In this document: piece by piece, positions 32,508 through 40,189 of the stretch
How the letters are laid out: each line of letters starts with the position of its first letter
Numbering within the stretch: position 1 is the first letter of the stretch
Source of the DNA: Clostridium sp.
GTDB lineage: Bacteria; Bacillota; Clostridia; Oscillospirales; Acutalibacteraceae
DNA length: 64,000 nt
NCBI GenBank assembly: GCA_031272895.1
Contig: JAISSW010000016.1
Location: 62,001 to 126,000, forward strand
Reading direction: 5' to 3'
Translations under genes and position numbers: made by a program
The notes under the pieces: generated by a model
Databases searched by the model: none
Seen by the model: the letters and a program-made list of their open reading frames with translations, nothing else
Told to the model about the DNA's origin: nothing

Positions 32508-33500
32508 ATGCAAACAATATTACTATCAGGCGGAACAGGTAGGCGCTTGTGGCCCATTACGGGCGAGCAAGGCTCATAGCAATTTCTGCGCATTTTGCCC
32601 CAAAAACGCGGCTTTTGCGAATCTATGCTGGAACGAATATGCCGCCAGCTTAAGGAAGTAGGCTTGACCGATAACTTCACAGTGGTGACCGGCGCCGCGC
32701 AAAGGGATTTGGTTCTTGCGTATATCGGCGACAAGGGTGCGTCTGTTCTTGCGGAGCCCGCGCGCCGCAACACTTTCCCCGCGATTGCGCTTGCCTGCGC
32801 GCAGCTGCACTTTGAAAAGCACTGCCCCGACGATGAAACAGTGCTGGTTATGCCTGTTGATTCCTATGTTGAGAACGATTATTTTCGCCTGTTGGCGGAG
32901 CTGGAGGGCGTCTTTGAATCGCAAAAGGACGCCGACCTGCTGCTTGTGGGCGCAATCCCAACCTTTCCCTCGGCGAAATACGGCTACATTGTGCCGGAGG
33001 ACAGGGAGGCTGCTACTTCCCTTGTTACGGAATTCCGCGAAAAGCCGACGGAGCCGCAGGCTGCCGAGCTAATAAAAAAGGGAGCGCTGTGGAATTGCGG
33101 CGTGTTTGTTTTTAAGCTGGGCTATATGCTTGCCGAGCTGTCAAAAAGAATTGCTCTTACCTCATATGAGGCGGTGCTTAAGCAATACAACGCACTTGAA
33201 AAAGAAAGCTTTGACCGCGTGCTGCCGGAAAACGGGGCGCGGGCGGCTGTTTGTAAATATGGCGGCAGTTGGGTTGACATTGGCACCTGGAACACCCTTG
33301 CCGACGTTATGGGCACAAGGGTAATCGGCAACGCAAGGCTTGATTGTGCCTGCGAAAACACTCAGGTTATTAACACAACGGATAAGCCTGTGGTTGTTAT
33401 GGGCGCAATGGATATGATTGTTGTTGCAACCGACGAGGGCATACTGGTTGCGGACAAGCTGCTGACACCGTTTATTTTAGAGATGACCGATGACCTATAG
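32508..33500 (+). pseudogene. manC: Mannose-1-phosphate guanylyltransferase gene with an in-frame TAG at codon 24
   Basis: The reading frame starts at ATG 32508 (MQTILLSGGTGRRLWPITGEQGS) and meets TAG at 32577-32579, then continues in frame as QFLRILPQKRGF to a normal stop at 33498. The family signature is GGxGxRLWPLSR-x3-PKQF; the TAG stands exactly at the Lys of KQF, which contacts the sugar nucleotide. The rest is well kept: LAEPARRNTFPAIALA, EFREKPTE, ALWNCGVFVFK. Re-initiation at TTG 32595 would give 301 aa lacking the nucleotide-binding loop. The enzyme would make GDP-mannose for Gmd in the adjacent divergent cluster. A recent nonsense mutation (AAG to TAG), an assembly error or suppression are all possible. 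The gene's own final stop is also TAG. Confidence 0.85.
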
Positions 33501-34055
33501 GCGGCGGTAATCCTCCGCAAGTATGACGTATTGCGCACAATCGCAAAGACCGGCTTGGTTCTCGCAGCTCTGCCGCAGAATTCCCTCAAGCCGCATACCG
33601 GCCTTTTCCATTACTCTGCCGGAGGCGGGGTTGCGTGTGTCGTGCCTTGCCTCAATGCGTTTAACGCCGACTTCTTCGAAGAAAAATCGCGCAAGCTCCC
33701 GAAGGGCTTCGGTTGTGTAGCCGCAGCCCCACCAGGCTCTGCCAATACAATAGCCCACGCTGACGCTGCCTATCCCGTCGTCGCGGCGGACAACGCTTAT
33801 GTTACCTATCGGCTCTCCAAGCTTCTTGAGTACAATCACCCACTGATATTCCGTTTCCTTGCCATAAGCCTCAATCCACATTTTGATGACCCTGAGGGTT
33901 TCCTCAACGTCGCTGTAGGCGCTCCACGTCAGGTATTTTGTCACCTGCGCGTCGCTTGCCCAGTTGCGGAACATTGCCTCGGCGTCCCCTATAACAAAGC
34001 GCCGAAGTATGAGCCTTTCGGTTTCAAGCGTAACCGTGCCCCTGTGCTTTGGCAT
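33495..34055 (-). CDS. GNAT acetyltransferase, RimJ/RimL-like
   Basis: The 186-aa protein begins with the ETERLILRRFVIGDAEAMF motif. It has the acetyl-CoA site VGYCIGRAWWGCGYTTEALREL and the RIEARHDTRNPASGRVMEKAGMRLEG block of RimJ/RimL-type N-acetyltransferases. Such enzymes acetylate protein N-termini, amino acids or antibiotics; the substrate cannot be inferred here. GGAGGG precedes the ATG. It follows nadA by 27 nt on the same strand and overlaps the end of the guanylyltransferase gene by 6 nt in convergent orientation. Confidence 0.85.
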   Translation of the reverse strand: MPKHRGTVTLETERLILRRFVIGDAEAMFRNWASDAQVTKYLTWSAYSDVEETLRVIKMWIEAYGKETEYQWVIVLKKLGEPIGNISVVRRDDGIGSVSVGYCIGRAWWGCGYTTEALRELARFFFEEVGVKRIEARHDTRNPASGRVMEKAGMRLEGILRQSCENQAGLCDCAQYVILAEDYRRL

Positions 34056-34082
34056 AGGTCCCTCCCTTTTTCTGCCGCCGGG

Positions 34083-34994
34083 TTATGCGTTAATCATTGC
34101 GTCAATGCAGCGGCGCGCGCCGACTAAGGTTTCCTCGTCTAACTCTATTTCCTCGCCGCCCGTGCCGTTCAGAGCGTTCAGCACGTCCGGCAGGGTAGTT
34201 AATTTCATGTTGGGGCAAAGCAGCTTTTTGGATAGCGCATAAAAGCGCTTTTGCGGGCAAAGGTACTGCAAATGCTCGGCAATGCTCATTTCCGTGCCGA
34301 TTATGTATTCACTCTCCGCGCCGTTTTGCGCCCGCTCCATAATCCCCGATGTTGAGCCGACGTAATCCGCCGCCGCAACCACGTCCGGCGTGCATTCCGG
34401 GTGGACAAGCACCGCCGCCTCGGGGTGTAAGCGGCGCATATTTTCAAGCTCGGCAAGGTTGACCGCCGCGTGTATTGGGCAGCCGCCCTGCAGCAGCTTT
34501 ATGTCCTTTTCCGGCACCCGGCGCGCCACATAGTCGCCAAGGTTGCAATCGGGTATAAACAGGATTTTATCGTTTTTTATCTTACGGACTATATCCACCG
34601 CACTTGAGGAGGTTACACACACGTCGCACACCGTTTTCAGCTCTGCGGTGGTGTTGATATAAGCCACCACGGTTCTGTCCGGGTACTGTGCCTTAACCGC
34701 CTGAATAAGCGGCTTTTCCATCTGCTCTGCCATGGGGCAACCCGCCGCAGGGTTCGCCAGCAGCACCTGTTTTTTTGGGGAGAGAATCTTGACCGTTTCC
34801 GCCATAAAGCGCACGCCGCACATCAAAAAAGCCTTGTTTGCTGCCTTGGCGGCGTGAACACTCAGCGCGTAGCTGTCGCCGGTGAAGTCCGCAATCTCAA
34901 CAATTTCCCTTGCCTGGTAGCTGTGGGCAAGCACACAAACATCCCGCTCTTTTTTTACCCGCAGAATCTCCGCTTGGATTTGTGCAATAGTCAT
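34083..34994 (-). CDS. nadA: Quinolinate synthase A
   Basis: NadA condenses iminoaspartate and dihydroxyacetone phosphate to quinolinate in NAD synthesis, and carries an oxygen-sensitive [4Fe-4S] cluster. The 303-aa protein has the three cluster cysteines in NPAAGCPMA, LLQGGCPIHA and LLCPNMKL, and the repeated fold motif LAHSYQAREIVEIADFTGDS. nadB and nadC are not adjacent. The gene sits 23 nt after iscU in an iscS-iscU-nadA unit, which suggests dedicated Fe-S supply to this enzyme. Confidence 0.96.
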   Translation of the reverse strand: MTIAQIQAEILRVKKERDVCVLAHSYQAREIVEIADFTGDSYALSVHAAKAANKAFLMCGVRFMAETVKILSPKKQVLLANPAAGCPMAEQMEKPLIQAVKAQYPDRTVVAYINTTAELKTVCDVCVTSSSAVDIVRKIKNDKILFIPDCNLGDYVARRVPEKDIKLLQGGCPIHAAVNLAELENMRRLHPEAAVLVHPECTPDVVAAADYVGSTSGIMERAQNGAESEYIIGTEMSIAEHLQYLCPQKRFYALSKKLLCPNMKLTTLPDVLNALNGTGGEEIELDEETLVGARRCIDAMINA

Positions 34995-35017
34995 TCGCTT
35001 CTCCCTCCGATTGAGCC

Positions 35018-35452
35018 TTATTCCCCGTGGTCGTGGTCCTCTCCCAAGCCCGCAAACAGCTGCGGATCATATTCAACCCCGTGGCGGTCGTAGTAATCCT
35101 TGACTGCGGCCTTGATTGCCTCCTCCGCCAGCACGGAGCAGTGCACCTTAACGGCGGGCAAGCCGTCAAGCGCCTCCACAACCGCCTGATTTGTAAGCGT
35201 CAGCGCCTCCTCAATAGGCTTGCCCTTAATCAGCTCCGTAGCCATGGAGGAGGTTGCGATTGCCGAAGCGCAGCCAAAGGTATTGAACTTTACATCGGTT
35301 ATTATTCCGTCCACTACTCTAAGGTAAATTTTCATTATATCGCCGCAGCGGGCGTTGCCAACCTCGCCCACTCCGTCCGCGTTATCCATTTTGCCAACAT
35401 TGCGCGGGTTGATGAAGTGGTCCATCACCGCGTCAGAATATCCCATTGCCAT
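35018..35452 (-). CDS. iscU: Fe-S cluster scaffold protein IscU/NifU
   Basis: The 144-aa scaffold has the three ligand cysteines in GNARCGDIMKIYL, FNTFGCASAIA and KVHCSVLAE, with the NPRNVGKMDNADGVGEVG start. The C-terminus is extended and acidic/His-rich (GLGEDHDHGE). The ATG at 35452 is preceded by AGGAG at 8 nt; an in-frame upstream extension to 35524 lacks homology. It lies between the cysteine desulfurase and nadA, the typical NifS/NifU pairing. A DHDHGE tail might bind metal, but this is speculative. Confidence 0.95.
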   Translation of the reverse strand: MAMGYSDAVMDHFINPRNVGKMDNADGVGEVGNARCGDIMKIYLRVVDGIITDVKFNTFGCASAIATSSMATELIKGKPIEEALTLTNQAVVEALDGLPAVKVHCSVLAEEAIKAAVKDYYDRHGVEYDPQLFAGLGEDHDHGE

Positions 35453-35539
35453 TGTTAACACTCCTTTTGTTATAAAGCACAAATTCCTACTAAATTGCTG
35501 TGTATTTTCTTCCGGATTATCCATTCGCCAAGGCGGGGC

Positions 35540-36721
35540 TTATTTCCCTTCGTTCGCCTTGATTTCCTCCCACACCGGGGAAATTTCCCTAAGGTACTCA
35601 ACAACCGGCGGGACAATCCCAAGGATATAGTCAATATCCTCCTCGGTTGTTTCCCTGCTAAGGGAAAGCCGCAGCGAGCCGTGCGCAATCGCGTGGGGCA
35701 ATCCAAGCGACAGAAGCACATGGCTTGGGTCAAGCGACCCGCTTGTACAGGCGCTGCCGGAGGACGCGCAAACGCCCTTTTGGTCAAGCAGCAGCAGCAG
35801 GGATTCGCCCTCAATACCCTCAAAGCAGAAATTGACGTTGCCGGGCAGGCGCTGTGTGGGGTGCCCGTTTAGCCTTGAGCGCTCGATTTTGGAAAGCCCC
35901 GCAATCAGCTTGTCCCTCATGGCGGCAATGCGCGGCATTTGCTCGTCAAGCTCCGCTACCGCCTCCTCCAGCGCCGCCGCAAGCCCGACTATTGCGGGCA
36001 AATTCTCCGTGCCTGCGCGCTTGCGGCGCTCCTGTCCGCCGCCCTGAATAAGGCTTGTTAGCGGGACGCTGCCCTTGCGGCACCACAATACGCCTATCCC
36101 CTTTGGACCATGGAACTTGTGACCGGAAAGAGAAAGCATATCCGCGCCCAGGGTTTTAACATCCAAGGGCAAATGCCCAACCGCCTGCACGGCGTCCGTA
36201 TGGAAAACGACACCCTTTTCCTTGCAAACGGCGCCAATTTCGCTTATCGGCTCAACCGTGCCGACCTCGTTATTTGCGGTCATTATTGTAACAAGCGCCG
36301 TGTCCTCGCGTATAGCCGCGGCGACCTGTTGGGCGGTCACAACGCCGTATTCGTCCACCGGCAGGATTGTTACCTCAAAGCCCTCGCGCTTAAGCTGGTC
36401 AAGCGTGTGCAGCACCGCGTGGTGCTCAATCGCACAGCTGATAAGATGTTTTTTACCTTTTTTGGCTCCCGCCAGCGCCGCCGAACGTATTGCCTGGTTA
36501 TCCGCCTCCGTGCCGCTGCCGGTGAACGTAATCTCCTGCGGCAGGGCGCCCAAGGAACGGGCTACGCTCTCGCGGGCTGTTTGTAAGGCAGCAGCCGCCC
36601 TTTGACCATAAACGTGCAGGCTGGACGGATTCCCGAACTCCTCACGAAAGTAAGGGAGCATTGCGCTCAGGGCTTTTTCGCCGCAGCGGGTGGTAGCCGC
36701 ATTATCTACGTAAACGGTCAT
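35540..36721 (-). CDS. iscS: Cysteine desulfurase IscS/NifS
   Basis: This PLP enzyme (393 aa) takes sulfur from cysteine for Fe-S assembly. Visible motifs are VYVDNAATTRCGEKAL, the PLP lysine in LSLSGHKFHGPKGIGVLW, and the persulfide cysteine loop GVCASSGSACTSGSLDPSHV. The ATG at 36721 has GAGG 7 nt upstream; the six extra codons to 36739 are less likely. It heads the iscS-iscU-nadA-GNAT operon under a strong promoter with a dyad at +1. No iscR/rrf2 gene is adjacent. Confidence 0.96.
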   Translation of the reverse strand: MTVYVDNAATTRCGEKALSAMLPYFREEFGNPSSLHVYGQRAAAALQTARESVARSLGALPQEITFTGSGTEADNQAIRSAALAGAKKGKKHLISCAIEHHAVLHTLDQLKREGFEVTILPVDEYGVVTAQQVAAAIREDTALVTIMTANNEVGTVEPISEIGAVCKEKGVVFHTDAVQAVGHLPLDVKTLGADMLSLSGHKFHGPKGIGVLWCRKGSVPLTSLIQGGGQERRKRAGTENLPAIVGLAAALEEAVAELDEQMPRIAAMRDKLIAGLSKIERSRLNGHPTQRLPGNVNFCFEGIEGESLLLLLDQKGVCASSGSACTSGSLDPSHVLLSLGLPHAIAHGSLRLSLSRETTEEDIDYILGIVPPVVEYLREISPVWEEIKANEGK

Positions 36722-36751
36722 ATTATTTCCTCGATTCATATGCGAAAACTA

Positions 36752-36777
36752 AGTATTCCTCGCAAGCGATTCATACT
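36752..36777 (-). promoter_or_regulatory. Imperfect inverted repeat at the start of the isc-nadA transcript
   Basis: AGTATTCCTCGC-AA-GCGATTCATACT: arms agree at AGTAT and at TCGC, with 3 mismatches. It begins at about the predicted +1. It could be an operator for an Rrf2- or NiaR/NadR-type regulator, or an RNA hairpin; the regulator is not identifiable here. Confidence 0.4.
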
Positions 36778-36785
36778 CAAAATAA

Positions 36786-36814
36786 AGTATAACAAAAACA
36801 AGGTAGTTTGTCAA
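36786..36814 (-). promoter_or_regulatory. Promoter of the iscS-iscU-nadA operon
   Basis: TTGACA (36814-36809) and TATACT (36791-36786), spacing 17, minus strand, about 65 bp upstream of iscS. Confidence 0.8.
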
Positions 36815-36912
36815 GACTAACCGCGCTTCAGATATAAAAATACTGCCTTCCCCGCTATCTTACGTCCGCGCAAGGGGTAAAACCGCCCAAAATATGGTTT
36901 AACGGCGCGACA

Positions 36913-38142
36913 TTAAAGCTCAAACAGTCTTGCCTCTTCCAGCAGGGCAATATCCGCAACAAGCTCCATGTAAAGCCCGTCGGCAGTGTAGCTCTCCTTT
37001 TGCACAGCCCCCTCCTTGCGCAGCCTTGCCGCCAAGGAGCCGTCCGAATAAGGCAGCAGCAGGCGGGCAAAGCGCCGTGTTGGCGGCAGCTTTTCGGCGA
37101 CTCGCCGCAGCATTTCCTCCAACCCCGTGCCGTTCAAGGCGGATATTTCAACTGTGTCTGCGGGCAGGGGCAAATCCCAGTGCAGCACAGCCTTGTCGCT
37201 TTTATTAAGGACGCAAAGCCTTGGCGTTAAGCCCGCGCCAAGGGCATCAAGCAAGTCGTTGGTCACGCGGATATGCTCGTCCAGCTCGGGGCTGGAGGCG
37301 TCGCACAGCTGCAAAATCAGCGAGGCGCTCGCCGCTTCCTCCAGCGTGGAGCGGAACGCCTCCACAAGGTGGTGCGGCAGGCGGCGGATAAGCCCTACGG
37401 TGTCGACCAAAAGCACCTGCCGTCCGTCCGGCAAGGTCAGTGCGCGGGAGGTTGGGTCAAGCGTGGCAAAAAGCTTGTCCTCGGCAAGCACGCCCGCGCT
37501 CGTCAGCCTGTTGAGTAAGGTGGATTTGCCGGCGTTTGTGTAGCCAACTATAGCGACGGTGGTCACGCCGTCCTTTTTGCGGCGCTCACGGAGCCTGCCG
37601 CGGCGGGCCGTCAACTCGCTCAGCTCCGCTTGCAGGGCGGCAATGCGCCGATTGATGTGCCTGCGGTCACTTTCCAGCTTACTTTCGCCCGGTCCCCGTG
37701 TGCCTATGCCTCCGCCAAGCCGTGACAGCTCCGTTCCCTTGCCGATTAGCCGCGGCAGGGAATAGCGCAGCTGCGCCAGCTCCACCTGCAGCTTGCCCTC
37801 CGCGCTGTTTGCTCTCCCCGCAAAAATATCCAAAATCAGCATGGTGCGGTCAATCACGCGGATATCCACTGCCTCTTCCACATTGCGCAGCTGTGAGGGA
37901 GTAAGCTCCAAATCAAAAACTATCAGCTCCGCCTCCATGGCGGCGCTCAGCTCCTTAAGCTCCTCCAGCTTTCCCGAGCCAATGCAGGTCGCGCGGTCCG
38001 GAGCCTCCCGCTTTTGCACAAGGCTGCCCACAACCTCGCCGCCGGCGGTGTTTACAAGCTCCGTCAATTCCTCCAAGGAGGAATCAACGTCATAGCAGCC
38101 CAAATCAAGGGCGACAAGGATTGTTTTTTCCGTAGTGTTCAT
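36913..38142 (-). CDS. hflX: Ribosome-associated GTPase HflX
   Basis: HflX splits stalled ribosomes under stress. The 409-aa protein has the N-terminal HflX domain (VGSLVQKREAPDRATCIGSGK). A glycine-rich linker follows (LSRLGGGIGTRGPGESKLE), then the G domain: G1 VAIVGYTNAGKSTLLN, G3 DTVGLIRRLPHHL, G4 NKSD and G5 SALNGTG. It starts 3 nt after the stop of the Thr-rich protein gene and shares the galE operon. Confidence 0.95.
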   Translation of the reverse strand: MNTTEKTILVALDLGCYDVDSSLEELTELVNTAGGEVVGSLVQKREAPDRATCIGSGKLEELKELSAAMEAELIVFDLELTPSQLRNVEEAVDIRVIDRTMLILDIFAGRANSAEGKLQVELAQLRYSLPRLIGKGTELSRLGGGIGTRGPGESKLESDRRHINRRIAALQAELSELTARRGRLRERRKKDGVTTVAIVGYTNAGKSTLLNRLTSAGVLAEDKLFATLDPTSRALTLPDGRQVLLVDTVGLIRRLPHHLVEAFRSTLEEAASASLILQLCDASSPELDEHIRVTNDLLDALGAGLTPRLCVLNKSDKAVLHWDLPLPADTVEISALNGTGLEEMLRRVAEKLPPTRRFARLLLPYSDGSLAARLRKEGAVQKESYTADGLYMELVADIALLEEARLFEL

Positions 38143-38145
38143 AAT

Positions 38146-39057
38146 TTATTTGGGATAAAACGGCGTATCTCTGTATTCCGCCGGCCCGTAGCTCCCGCCG
38201 TACAGCAGCGTTAAATGGTCGGTAGTGGGGTTAGCCATAGAATATATGCATATCTCCGGCTCCAGGCGGTCTGAGCTTGACGAGAGCTGCTGAGAAACCT
38301 CAATGGTCACCGTGCTGCCCTTTTTTATGGGCTTTTCCAAGGGGTATTTGAATCTCCCGACAATAGTGGGGTCGTAATCAGTCGATACACGGAGAAATGT
38401 ATACGGCACTTCAACGCTTTCCTTGTCGTCAACGGTGATTTTGCAGTAGCGCCCCTCGAAAAGGCTTGTATCCGTGCTTTTTGAAATTATGTTGTCGCCA
38501 ACGTAGATGTGCAAAATTTCACCGTCGGTGACCTTAAACACCATCTTGTAGCGCACACCCTTGCCGCTGCCCTTATAAGCAAGCTGCTGCATTGATATCA
38601 CCGTAGCACCCGGCGAGTCGCTTTCCGAACCTGTTTTTTCGCCCTTGCGCCCCGCGACTGACGCAGCCTTTGCGGTGGTCGTCGGCTTAGCGGTAGTGGT
38701 CACTTTCTTAGTCGCAGTAGGCTTTGCCGTTGTTGTTTGCGCGGCGGTGGTTGTGGTCGGCGCAAGCGTCGTAGTTGTGGCGGCGGTGGTAGTGGTCGGC
38801 GCAAGCTTCGTAGTTGTGGCGGCGGTGGTAGTAGTTGTCGTCGTGGTAGTAGTAGTGGCAGTAGTCGTCGCCGCCGTGGTGGTCGCCGTAGTTGTTGTGG
38901 TGCTTTGGGTTTGCGTTGACCCGGCGGTGGTGCTTTCCTGCGTAGGTGTGCCGTTGCGTATACCGAAATACGCCGCCGCTGAAGCAATGCCCACAACGGA
39001 CACCGCCAGCAGCGCAGCCACAAGCTTACCCGCCGTGGTCGCCAAAAAAGTCCTCAT
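38146..39057 (-). CDS. Membrane-anchored Thr-rich stalk protein of unknown function
   Basis: The 303-aa protein has an N-terminal signal-anchor (LVAALLAVSVVGIASAAAYFGI). An ~85-residue stalk of almost only Thr and Ala follows, with a 12-Thr run and repeats TTKLAPTTTTAATTTTLAP. The ~160-residue C-terminal domain is predicted to be beta-rich (GVRYKMVFKVTDGEILHIYVG; KKGSTVTIEVSQQL). The stalk would project the domain through the wall and is a likely site of O-glycosylation. It overlaps galE by 4 nt (ATGA), so it is coupled to UDP-galactose supply. The DNA is a biased ACC/ACT/GCC triplet array. No family recognised. Confidence 0.85.
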   Translation of the reverse strand: MRTFLATTAGKLVAALLAVSVVGIASAAAYFGIRNGTPTQESTTAGSTQTQSTTTTTATTTAATTTATTTTTTTTTTTAATTTKLAPTTTTAATTTTLAPTTTTAAQTTTAKPTATKKVTTTAKPTTTAKAASVAGRKGEKTGSESDSPGATVISMQQLAYKGSGKGVRYKMVFKVTDGEILHIYVGDNIISKSTDTSLFEGRYCKITVDDKESVEVPYTFLRVSTDYDPTIVGRFKYPLEKPIKKGSTVTIEVSQQLSSSSDRLEPEICIYSMANPTTDHLTLLYGGSYGPAEYRDTPFYPK

Positions 39058-40076
39058 GCCTGCTCCTCCTGTTCACGCGCAAGGTTTTCCTCCCAGCGCC
39101 AAGCGTCCTCGCACATTTCCTCAAGCCCAAGCTCCGCCTTCCAGCCAAGCTCCTTTTCAGCAAGCGACGGGTCCGAATAGCAGACGGCAATGTCGCCCTC
39201 ACGGCGCGGGGCAATGCCGTACGGCAGCTCTTTCCCGGTTACCTTGGTGAAGGTGTTGATAATATCCAGCACACTGTAGCCCTGCCCTGTGCCAAGGTTA
39301 AAGGTTTCGCAGCCGCTGCGCCCAAGGGCTCTCTCTAAGGCATGGATATGCCCCTTTGCTAAATCCACCACATGGATATAGTCCCGCACGCCGGTGCCGT
39401 CGTGTGTGTCATAATCATTGCCGAACACGGAGAGCTTTTCCAGTTTCTTTGCCGCAACCTGGGTGATGTAGGGCATGAGGTTGTTGGGTGTGCCGCTGGG
39501 GCGCTCGCCTATCAAGCCGCTTTTGTGCGCGCCGATTGGGTTGAAGTACCGCAGGAGGCTTATGCTCCATTCGGGGTCGGAAACATAAAGCTCACGCAAA
39601 ATATGCTCAATAACCAGCTTTGTTGAGCCATAGGGGTTTGTTGTTTTGCCGTCCGGCATATCCTCACGCAGGGGCGGTGGGTTATCGCCGCCGTAAACCG
39701 TTGCTGAGGAACTGAACACAATGGTTTTGCAGCCCTCGTCACGCATTGCCTGCAGCAGGCAGATTGTTCCGTAAACATTGTTGTGGTAATACTCCAGCGG
39801 TTTTTTTACGCTTTCGCCAACCGCCTTGCTGCCCGCAAAGTGGATAACCGCCTCAATCGGCTCCTCCCGCAGGATTCGCCCCACCAAGTCCTTATCGCGG
39901 ATATCGCCCTCCACAAACTGCGGGGCGCGCCCGGCAATCCTCTCTATACGCTCAACAACATCGCGGCTGCTGTTTGAGAGGTTATCGAGGATGATGACGT
40001 TGTAGCGGCGATTAAGCAGCTCCACAACCGTGTGTGAACCAATGTAACCTGTTCCGCCCGTGACTAAAACCGACAT
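39054..40076 (-). CDS. galE: UDP-glucose 4-epimerase
   Basis: GalE interconverts UDP-glucose and UDP-galactose. The 340-aa enzyme has the NAD motif VTGGTGYIGSHTVVELL, Ser-Tyr-Lys catalytic residues (FSSSATVYG and NPYGSTKLVIE), and the classic RYFNPIGAHKSGLIGE block. galT and galK are absent, so a biosynthetic role in glycans is likely. It is first in an operon with a Thr-rich surface protein and hflX. Confidence 0.96.
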   Translation of the reverse strand: MSVLVTGGTGYIGSHTVVELLNRRYNVIILDNLSNSSRDVVERIERIAGRAPQFVEGDIRDKDLVGRILREEPIEAVIHFAGSKAVGESVKKPLEYYHNNVYGTICLLQAMRDEGCKTIVFSSSATVYGGDNPPPLREDMPDGKTTNPYGSTKLVIEHILRELYVSDPEWSISLLRYFNPIGAHKSGLIGERPSGTPNNLMPYITQVAAKKLEKLSVFGNDYDTHDGTGVRDYIHVVDLAKGHIHALERALGRSGCETFNLGTGQGYSVLDIINTFTKVTGKELPYGIAPRREGDIAVCYSDPSLAEKELGWKAELGLEEMCEDAWRWEENLAREQEEQA

Positions 40077-40103
40077 AAAGAGCCCCCGTTATTTTTTTCT
40101 TTA

Positions 40104-40133
40104 AGTATAGCATACCGGCGCGGACTAAGTCAA
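40104..40133 (-). promoter_or_regulatory. Promoter of the galE operon
   Basis: TTGACT (40133-40128) and TATACT (40109-40104), spacing 18, with TG-C before the -10, about 28 bp before galE. Confidence 0.7.
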
Positions 40134-40144
40134 ATAATTTGGCG

Positions 40145-40174
40145 CAAAAAAGGACGGGAAAGCTATTCCCGCCC
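40145..40174 (-). terminator. Terminator after pfkA
   Basis: GGGCGGGAA / TTCCCGTCC stem (one G-U) followed by TTTTTT on the minus strand, 16 bp past the pfkA stop. Confidence 0.85.
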
Positions 40175-40189
40175 CCTTATCGCTCCGAA

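Noticed and set aside
32577-32579. Pyrrolysine or programmed readthrough at the manC TAG
   Set aside because: TAG is used as an ordinary stop by gyrA, truA, pgsA, the HAD gene and manC itself, and no special structure was seen downstream. A nonsense change or error is simpler.
38700-38930. CRISPR-like or minisatellite array
   Set aside because: The repetition is in-frame ACN/GCN codons of a Thr/Ala stalk, without conserved spacers or repeat units.
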